A DNA stretch of 61,740 nt from NCBI GenBank assembly GCA_910584195.1, contig CAJTYV010000020.1:1-61740 (forward strand). The letters are read 5' to 3'. This DNA is from an uncultured Ruminococcus sp. (lineage in GTDB: Bacteria > Bacillota > Clostridia > Oscillospirales > Ruminococcaceae). Numbering within the stretch: the stretch's first letter is position 1; every line of letters begins with the position of its first letter. The position numbers and the translations under genes are program-made. Below are positions 7,258-16,500 of the stretch, piece by piece. Below the pieces are notes generated by a model. The model was not told the origin of the DNA. It worked only from the letters and a program-made list of their open reading frames with translations, and ran no database searches.

Positions 7258-9861
7258 TCACTTCCTTTCTTTCATATACTCCAGTATTTCTTGTAACTGC
7301 TTTTTCTGCTCGTCGACCTGCTTTTTCAATTTATTGAGCTCCGTTCGTTGCTCTCTATTTTCTATAAGAGCTTTTTGAAGCATATGGGCATACAAAGGAC
7401 CAAACTCCTCATAACGCAAAGAATACAATTCATCGAAATAGACATCCTCGTCTGTACCCATTTCATCAGAACCAATCGTTACATCTCTGTCAATTAAAAT
7501 CCCGGCAAATTCTTCCGTAGTCAATCCGGCCTTTTTTAAGGCTTCCTCAACGGCTCTTGCGCCATATCCAATGTGACGCCTATGCCCTCGTTCTTTGTAT
7601 GTATATAGAACTGGCGTAAGATTCATAAAAAATTCTTCATATCTGGAATCAATATCACAAATCTCTTTTAATCTCTCGTCCGATGTAATTGCTGTTGAAC
7701 CACTCGAACCAAGATATACAGCTCCGCTTTTATGGGAATAAATCCGTACGGTCTTCCCTCTAAGCGCTGAAAATGATGACTCGTCCGTATAGTCTTTTGC
7801 GGCGCCATAATAAAACTTACCGCTTGATGTGCAGTCTACAATGGTCGCATATCCATCATTCCCTGCTCGGATAGAAGTCGTTCCAATGTCTATCGCACGG
7901 TCAAAGTGAAATCCTTGGCTGTCATGCCAGAATGAACCACAAGTTCCGTTGAAATTGGTGCCAGTATAAAAATTCAACATACTGGCAAATAAAGACATGC
8001 TCCCATGCTTTCCTTTGATTGAATATGACGTTTCCTCGGAATCGCTTTTATCATATATCTGGATTCCATCAGAAAGCGTACATTCATATTTACTATCTGA
8101 ATATTTGAAAGATTCTGCCACCAGACCTGTCGCATTTATCTGGCTGGCAGTTAGTGTTCCTGTAACATTCGCTGCTTTGACTTTGAGGTTGTCTGCTTCT
8201 ATCTGTTCGGCGGTGAGCTTTCCTGTAACATTCGCTGCTTTGACTTTGAGGTTGTCTGCTGTAACATTTGTTGTTTTTATAGTATCATCAACAATTTTTG
8301 TAACTGCCTCGCCACCTTTTCCATAAAATGTTATGCCATCAATACTTAGCTTGATCAAAAGGTTATTTTTAGCATCTCTGACTTCTATCGTGCCGTCGGT
8401 ATTGTCAAGCCCTCCGATTGTCAGAATTCCACCCCTAATGATATTGGCAGTCAGGTTGCCCGTTTTAACAAAATCGGCAACAATCTCTCCGTCCTGTGTA
8501 ATAGCGGTCGTATATGGCCCGTTATACCCTTTCGCAGAATATCCGAGACCGCCTTTGTTCCACCGCCACACTTTTGATGCGGTGGCAATATCCGGCGTGT
8601 CCATAATAAGGATTTCATCCGGGTGTTTTTCACCGGTACTGCTTCTCATGATGACATAACCACCAAGTCCACCACTGATTAGTAATGTAGCCTTCTCGAC
8701 AGCCTGATCCATAAAGGATGCGGTCGGACGGTTCGACAACTCTTTATCAACACTCTCATTTCGCGAAGCGATACTGCTTGCCAGATTTGATCGGGATTCG
8801 CCAAGCTCAATGGAAATATATTTTCCGGTCAGCACATTGTATATCGTTTTTATACATTTTGAAGCTGCGCTGACTTTTAATTTTGGAAATTCAACATTGA
8901 CTGTATCGCACAGATGCACACGTTCCAGCAGCGATAACATTTCGTATTCTTTCGCCTGTGATAACATCTCAAAACTTACAGTCAAAGAAACCTTTGGCGT
9001 ACCAAGTTCATTATCTGAAATATACTTTTGGGCAATCTCTCTAATTTCCTCTTCAGACGGATATTCGTCTTCCCATTCATAAGAATTCTCCCAATAACTG
9101 GAAACATCTAACGGATAGATTCGTGTAAAATTATATGTTCCAGGAGCAGCTACCGTTTTTTCGGGTATCTCTATCAAAATCGACTGCCCGGTTTCACTGT
9201 CTTCAAATAAAAAATATGGATACACAGCAGTATAAACATTGCTGCAATTCTCTTCCTGTTTCAAATCCGTCATATTCTTTCCGTAACGGATAGACACCCC
9301 ACGGTTAGCACCCCGCTTATTATGCAGGATAACCCGATATTGGTTAAATTCGTATTCCCCACCGAAAATATCCAAAACTGAATTGTCTGATCCCCCAAGC
9401 AAAGACCGCATTGTCTCCGGCTTTTTTATGGATAAGGTTTTTCCGTTACCTCCAGCAATATCTGTTGAAAATTCAAACGGGCAGTTCGTAATACAGCCAT
9501 TCTTAATGCACGCCAGCGCAGCACCAGCAGATTCTGCTGTAAACGGAGCTACCGGGTAGCCGCTCATGTCGTAACTGATATGTTCTGCCCTGACAGTTAC
9601 CAACCCATTTATCGGTTTGGATATCTCGTAAATCCGAAATGGCTGGGGGTCTGCGTATGGATTTGGTTTTGCCACTATGATCCGCCGTAATTCCAATTCC
9701 GAATACCGCTTACCCGATATATGATACTCCAACTCCAGTTCATAAGAACCATTTCTCTCTTCCACCACTTCACATTTTAAGGCATCAGATAAATTACCAA
9801 TGCCGTTTGTCAGAAACGATGTCGCAGTGGATTCAAACAGCCGGATCATAGTGTCCACCAT
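7258..9861 (-). CDS. Tail spike / tail-associated protein with S74 chaperone domain
   Basis: An 867-aa protein. Residues 1-370 look like the prophage-tail (Tal, gp27-like) domain that closes the tail tube. The middle carries two copies of ADNLKVKAANVTG in a fibre region. Near the end SDERLKEI with RHIGYGARAVEEAL is the Peptidase_S74 intramolecular chaperone, which trimerises fibres and cuts itself off before the Ser. A last coiled coil follows. It overlaps the distal tail gene by 16 bases, matching the usual Dit-Tal order. Confidence 0.9.
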   Translation of the reverse strand: MVDTMIRLFESTATSFLTNGIGNLSDALKCEVVEERNGSYELELEYHISGKRYSELELRRIIVAKPNPYADPQPFRIYEISKPINGLVTVRAEHISYDMSGYPVAPFTAESAGAALACIKNGCITNCPFEFSTDIAGGNGKTLSIKKPETMRSLLGGSDNSVLDIFGGEYEFNQYRVILHNKRGANRGVSIRYGKNMTDLKQEENCSNVYTAVYPYFLFEDSETGQSILIEIPEKTVAAPGTYNFTRIYPLDVSSYWENSYEWEDEYPSEEEIREIAQKYISDNELGTPKVSLTVSFEMLSQAKEYEMLSLLERVHLCDTVNVEFPKLKVSAASKCIKTIYNVLTGKYISIELGESRSNLASSIASRNESVDKELSNRPTASFMDQAVEKATLLISGGLGGYVIMRSSTGEKHPDEILIMDTPDIATASKVWRWNKGGLGYSAKGYNGPYTTAITQDGEIVADFVKTGNLTANIIRGGILTIGGLDNTDGTIEVRDAKNNLLIKLSIDGITFYGKGGEAVTKIVDDTIKTTNVTADNLKVKAANVTGKLTAEQIEADNLKVKAANVTGTLTASQINATGLVAESFKYSDSKYECTLSDGIQIYDKSDSEETSYSIKGKHGSMSLFASMLNFYTGTNFNGTCGSFWHDSQGFHFDRAIDIGTTSIRAGNDGYATIVDCTSSGKFYYGAAKDYTDESSFSALRGKTVRIYSHKSGAVYLGSSGSTAITSDERLKEICDIDSRYEEFFMNLTPVLYTYKERGHRRHIGYGARAVEEALKKAGLTTEEFAGILIDRDVTIGSDEMGTDEDVYFDELYSLRYEEFGPLYAHMLQKALIENREQRTELNKLKKQVDEQKKQLQEILEYMKERK

Positions 9862-10559
9862 CTTGGAACCACCTCCACATAAGTAATACCCCCAGTCCAG
9901 ACGATTCCATTTTCACCGGGAATTAATTGGGGAAACCCCTCACTCAGTATGACATCCGCATTTCGATTAACCGTTCCGCGGTACACGTCCTGGATATCGC
10001 TGTCCAAAATGATGGACCCACCGATGTTTGAAATGCTGGCAGTAAAACTCCCTATTCCCAAGACGCCACTTCCCGAACCATATACCGTGATACATGGCAG
10101 GGAATGGAATCCTGTCGGATTATATAATGTAGTGGGGGCGGATATCAAAAGTGATGTCTCTCCTGACTTCAAAAAACGCTGAGGCTTACAATTGAAATTA
10201 ATGGTTGTCCGCCCCGCGTGCTGCAAAATATTTTCAACTGTTATTTCATCCTGAAACATCGCCATCCGGTAATATTCCGGTTCATAGGAATCTTCCAGGC
10301 GGGCGTAGCCAGACGCAGAATTTAACCACTCGGCTATTGCGTTTGCCATGCTCGTAAAATCTTTTTCCAAATCGCCGATAGCAATCTGATAAGAGCGGCT
10401 CACATTCTGGTAAGAACCACTGTCAATAACCAAATCTCCATTTCTGCCTGGAATATGTATCACTTCGTAATCTCTGGCGGGAGTCTGATATTCAGGCGGG
10501 TGCTCCACCTGAATACCGTAATCCGCAGAAGATACGCCGTTAAACAAAACTACGCCCAT
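9846..10559 (-). CDS. Distal tail protein (Dit)
   Basis: A 237-aa protein beginning MGVVLFNGVSSADYGIQV with the IHIPGRNGDLVIDSGSY segment and GRTTINFNCKPQRFL characteristic of siphophage Dit proteins. Dit forms the hexameric hub between tail tube and baseplate. It lies between the tape measure and Tal genes and overlaps both by a few bases. Confidence 0.92.
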   Translation of the reverse strand: MGVVLFNGVSSADYGIQVEHPPEYQTPARDYEVIHIPGRNGDLVIDSGSYQNVSRSYQIAIGDLEKDFTSMANAIAEWLNSASGYARLEDSYEPEYYRMAMFQDEITVENILQHAGRTTINFNCKPQRFLKSGETSLLISAPTTLYNPTGFHSLPCITVYGSGSGVLGIGSFTASISNIGGSIILDSDIQDVYRGTVNRNADVILSEGFPQLIPGENGIVWTGGITYVEVVPRWWTL

Positions 10560-13500
10560 GTTGCGTTCCTCCTTTCTACCTGCTGCTGAAGTATATGTGA
10601 TACCTCATCTGCTATCTCTCTTGGGTTATTTCCAGTGATTGAGAACTGATTGTTCTGCTCAATACGAGGTTCATCCAAAAGGTTTGTTAATGTATCTTGT
10701 AATTTTCTAATGGCGTCCCATGCAGAGTTATCCTCCTGTACACCATATCCACTCATCCCCCTTGCTGTGACCCCAGCCAGATGAACAGACCCTGAAACCG
10801 CATACCCATCCATCATTTCGCCGATTCGACAAGCTCCATTTTGAATATCTGTCAAATCCATGACCGGCCTGATCGTCGGCTGAGCATCCATATCAGAATC
10901 TATCGCATTCGCTACTTCCTGAATGGCTCTGCCCATAATGCTGGTTGCAGTTTTATAGACGCCTTCTTCTCCGGACATAAGCCCTTTCACAAATCCCGCA
11001 TCGGTATATTTTCCAAGCTCGGCAAACATTCTGGAAGGTGATTTAATTCCAAGCGTCTTCTTTGCCGCATTATATGCCGACAAGGCCACTTTCCTCGCCA
11101 TTTCAGATACGCTGGATTTTCCATCAGACAATCCGTTTTTCAGTCCATCCACGATATTTCCACCCACTCTGACGCCAGCTTTGGAGGATAATACCTTTTT
11201 CAAAGATTTCAACGTCGCATTTCCTAACGAAGCAGAAGTATCTGTTGCATTTTTCTTCTTCTCATTCATCCCTTTTGCCAGGGCATTGACAGCGTTTTTC
11301 CCTGCCGACTTCGAGGTTGTCTTGAGCGTTTTTCCTATTACCTTGCCAATTTCAGTTGCCGTAGCCACAAGTGCTTTATTTTCATCGGAACCATCCTTTG
11401 ACAGCTTTGCGAGTGCAGACGTAAATCCCGCAATACTCTGGCCCCCTGCATATGCGTAGGAAGAGATAACCTGATCAGCCACCGTGTCGGGAAGCTTGAG
11501 TGAATTCGCAAACTCTTTGTTAAACTGGGAAACCTGTTCCGGCGTCATGGACAAGAATGCGCGAACATAATCGTATCCATCTACACCCATATCCCCTAAT
11601 TTTTCCAACAGCTCCTGACTGAATCCCATCTGTGCCATTTTCTGCAGGCCATCAGCCCAGGCTTTGGCGCTGTTCAGATTGTCTTTGAAATTATTGACAA
11701 GTGTCTGTGAAGCAAGGTTCTCTGACTGTGCAAACAAATCGTTCGCCTTCTTTATTTCATCGCTTGTCATTTTCATGAACTGATCAACGTAATCGGCGCC
11801 ATCTACCCCCATCGATTTCAGCTTCTCAAGAAGCCCCTGGGATAATCCACGGCTGGCCAGCGTCTGTAAATTCTGCTGCCATTTCGTTACACCCGTAATC
11901 TGAGACTGCATATTTTCCAATATGGAATCCACAGTCACTTCCGAATGGGAGGCCATATCATTTTCTGCCTGCTCAATGTTTTTCTTTGCCTCTTCAATAC
12001 TGCTTTCCACTTCGGATAGCTGCTTTTTAAGTTCTTTCACCCGCTGCCTTGCCGCAAGCGTATTTTGGGCAGCATACCGATTTATTTCACTTTGGATGCT
12101 CTGTTGTGTCTTTTCCAGTTCTTCAAGTGATTTTTTGTGTGCCTCCAGATTCTTTTTATCTGTCTCATACAAATCACTGTTCGATTCAAACTTCTTAAAC
12201 AAATCAATACCCGTTTCCAGGCTGACTTTTAGAGGGTCTAAGAATGCGGAAACTGAATCCGATAACGTGGAACGTAAATTGTTGAATACCTCTTTCGTAT
12301 GCTTTGCAATATCTTTCTCGTCATCCTTAATCTGTTTCTTTGCTGCCGAAATGGATTTCTTATTTGCCTCCAGCTCCTGTTTTAAAGTCTTTACGCGTGC
12401 TTTGGAAGCAGCGGTATTTGATTTTTGGGCTTTCTTTAATTGTTTCTGTAACTTTTTTCTTTCATTTTGAAGCGTTGTCAGCGCTTTCTTATGCGTCTTT
12501 AGATTTGCCGTGTCTTCCTTATAATAATCACTCTCCTTATAAAGCTGTTCCCCATATGCACTGATTGCTTTAGACGCTGCCTTTATCGCTTTATTTCCTA
12601 AAGTAATGTTTTTTGTTGAAGTCAGGTATTCATTGACAAACTGCTGGAAAGCCCCCTTGCCATAATCAAGACTGGATTTCATCTCTTTTACAGCATCCTT
12701 ATAAGTCCATCCAATGATCTCCCGCAACTCATCCTTCATTTCCCTGACTGCGGACATACTTCCACTTATCATCTCGGTGGCAACAAGCTTACCTTCTGAT
12801 TTTACTGCAACCAAAGTCGCCTTTGCTGATTTCACAAGACCTTTCGCATATGCTTTTCCTGCTTTCTTCCCGCCATTTACGAAAGATCCTGCTATTTCGT
12901 TTGCTGCTTTATCGTTCAAACCAATGCGCTGTTTATACAGCTTATTTAATTTTTTCAGTTCCTTATCTGACATGGTAACAAGAGCACTGACATATTTTGC
13001 TCCGGACGGTCCCATATCAGACAAAGCTTTAAGCAGTCCTTGATTGACTCCCCTATCTGCAAGTATCTGGATATTAGAAGCCCATTCTGTAATTCCAGTT
13101 ATCTGTGATTTCAGGTTTTTCAGGAGCTGTTTTCCGGTTACATCCGTTTCCACTTCAAACGCATCAAACATTCCCGTTGCGCTTTTAATAGACTCTTTGA
13201 CTGAATCCCGGAAAGATTTAAACGCTTCAGCCGCCTTTTCCAGCGTAATTTTCACGGCATTTCCATTTTGATCTGTTTTCTCAACAAAATCAGAAAACAC
13301 ACTGTTACTATGTTTTAGGGATGCCGCAACCGCCTTCGCCGCTTCAACGCCAACTTTCGCCAAGCCCTTCGCCGCTTTCCCTGCTTTACCCTTGTTATTG
13401 CTTATACCGTTCGTAAATCCGTCAACAACATATCCGCCGATTTCAGCAAATACTTTAGATGGCGAATGAACACCCAACTCATCACGGGCCGCTTTATTTG

Positions 13501-16500
13501 CTGCTGCGGCCATCGCTTTTGCCTGTGCTGCCGCTTTGAAGGCACTGTCACTGATTCCTTTTGCAAATCCGTCAACCAGATAGGAACCCGCAGAATAAAA
13601 ACTACTGTACTTTTCCCGTATACCACCTACTGCCCCTTGCATAGAAAATGAGGTTGCAGATTTTACTGCTCCCGCTTTAGATTTGATACCTTCTGCAAAC
13701 TTATCCGTGATAGTTCGGCCTTCAGTCTCAAAGTTTCCTCGTTTGCTCTTTATTTCTGTTACCGCCGCCATCACCATTGAGGCAACCGCTTTTCCAAGCG
13801 CTGATTCCTTAGATTTTGCTCCGTCAATAAACGCAGTAAACATTCCAGAAGCCGCTTTTGATACTTTTGTTTCAGCATTTGTAAACGCCTGAATAAAACC
13901 ATCGACTCCATTTTTTCCCATGTCGGCCAGATTTCTCGCAAATCCAGACATCCCAGACGTATCGACACTTGATATGCCATTTGCAATATCTACGATTTTC
14001 TTCAGTCCCGCCATAACTCCGTCAAGCTGCGAAACGTTTATGTTAGCAATCGACTGATAATAAGCGGACAAGGAATGTCCAAACTGTTCCATGCTCTCGC
14101 CAAATTTTCCGATATCGTTATCACCAGTAAACCAACTTACAAGACCTCCCGTGTTAGGCAAGTTATTCGCAAGCTCGCTTAAGGCTTTTGCGCCATTCGC
14201 TGAATTAGCGACAACATTTGCGTCCATTCCGCGCACACTATCTGCATATTTCTTAAGATAAGGACCGAACTTTGCAATTTCCTCACCGAAAACAGAAATC
14301 GCATTGTCTCCGGTGAACCAACTTACAAGACCTCCCTGATTTGGAAGATTATCTGCAAGCTCACTCAAAGCCTTCGCGGCATTTGCTGAATTGACCACAA
14401 CATTGGCATCTAATCCCTGTACGCTATCCGCATACTTTTTAAGAACAGGTCCGAACTCGGCAAGTTCTTCCGCAAAGGAAGATAAATTATTTTCTCCGGC
14501 AAACCACCCGACAACCCCGCCTTGATTCGGAAGACCAGAAGCCATCTCAGCAAGCGCTTTTGCAGCATTTGCTGAATTGACTACAACATTGGCATCTAAT
14601 CCCTGTACGCTGTCCGCATAGGCTTTCAGTTTCGGACCAAATTTTGTCAGTTCATCGGCAAACGCAGACAAACTGTTTTCCCCTGCAAACCATCCTGCAA
14701 CCCCGCCTTGATTTGGAATTTCCTTTGCAAACTCCGCTAACGCTTTCGCGGCATTCGCTGATGATTCCACAACTTTTCCATCAACACCATTGATTGAATC
14801 GTAATACGCCTTGAAATAAGGACCGAACTTTGCCAGTTCCTCTCCAAATTTGGTCATGGACGAACCGCCTGTAAACCATTTTGTAAGCCCATCAAGCACA
14901 TTGGCCGCTGTTAATATCAGTATTACCTGACTAAGAGCTTTCACCCCATCCATAGAATTGGCATCAATTTTTCCTGCCCCTTCTATAAACGGTTGTATAT
15001 TGCTCATAAATGCCGATAAATCTTTTCCTATCTGCGGGAATTGACTTGAGATGCCGCCCATTATTCCACCCACGATGCCACCAACAAATTTACCGATTGC
15101 CGTGCCTATTCCCTGTAATAGATCCCCTCCTTCTCCAATCAGCCATTTTAAGCCAGGAAGCTGGGCAAACGCACCGAGCGCCGCCAATACCAATGAGAGT
15201 TCAGCAATTACCACGCCCATTCCAAGAACGCCAGCTATTGCTCCGGGAATAAATCCTGCAACTGCTGAAAGCGCAAACATGAGGGCGGAGAGCAAGCCTA
15301 TTCCAATAATGCCTTCCATGAGCGTCGTTGTATCAATACCTTTCAACGCATCAACAACTCCCTTGAAGAATGCGCCGATCAAATTTACGGCGGCTTTAAT
15401 TAATTCCGGAAGTCTGTCTGAAATTGCATTGATGACTCCGATTAAAAAATCCATGAGATATGTCACGATGTTTGGTCCATGTGCGGACAAAGATTTCAAT
15501 ACTTCCTCGATCAGGGTCAGCACACCCTCCGCGATAGGCGGAGCACATTCAACTATGACATCCACAAGTGCAAGCACAATCGCTTTTACAGCACCGGCAA
15601 TCGCTTTCGCACTGTCTGCGATAACACCAAGCACACCGACAATCAGTATTTCCAAAACAGCAACCAAAGCTGTTGCGCCTGCAACACCGGAAACAGCCAA
15701 TGAGGCTAAGCCTGCCGAAAATGCCAATACACCGGCTCCGCAGGCAGCAACCGCCACGCCAAGTAATGCCAATGCACCGGACAATCCGAGAATTGCCGGA
15801 ACAATCGGGCCAAGAACCGCACCGGCAATGCCCATTACTGTAAATGCACCAGCCAAAGCTAAAAGAGACTTGCCAATCTCAGCCAGGCTCATAGAACCCA
15901 GAGATTTAAGCATCGGAGTAAAAACAGCAAGCGCCGCCGACATAACCAGCATAGCTGAAGCACCACCGAGCGTTCCTTTCATGGCATGAAGAGCTACTGC
16001 CAAAATTGTCATAGAACCAGCGAGAACAACCATGCCTTTACCGATATCTTCCCATTTCATGCCTCCAGCATCCCGAATAACACTACCAATAATTTTGAGA
16101 GCTGCAGCAACCTCTATTAAACCGAGCCCAATACCGACCATATTCTTTGGCATGAGATTTACAGCAATCGCTACTGCGGCGAGGGAAGATCCAATACCTG
16201 CCATGCCTTTTCCAATACTTTCGGCGGGCATCATCCCTATATCTTTCAACGCTTTTGCGAATATCAGCATGGCTGCGCCTATAACAGCCAATGAAGCCGC
16301 ACTGGAAAGAATGTGTTTTGCTTTTCCAGCAATAACTGAAAATGCCGCCACTTCCGCAAGAATAATCCCTACGCCGGACAGCCCTTTCTTAATGACTTCG
16401 ATATCCATATTTCCAAAACCGGAAACTGCTTTCTCCAATATCAGAAGAGCTGCTGATAATTCAATAATTGCAAGTCCCTGCGTTGCTTTAAATTTTCCAA

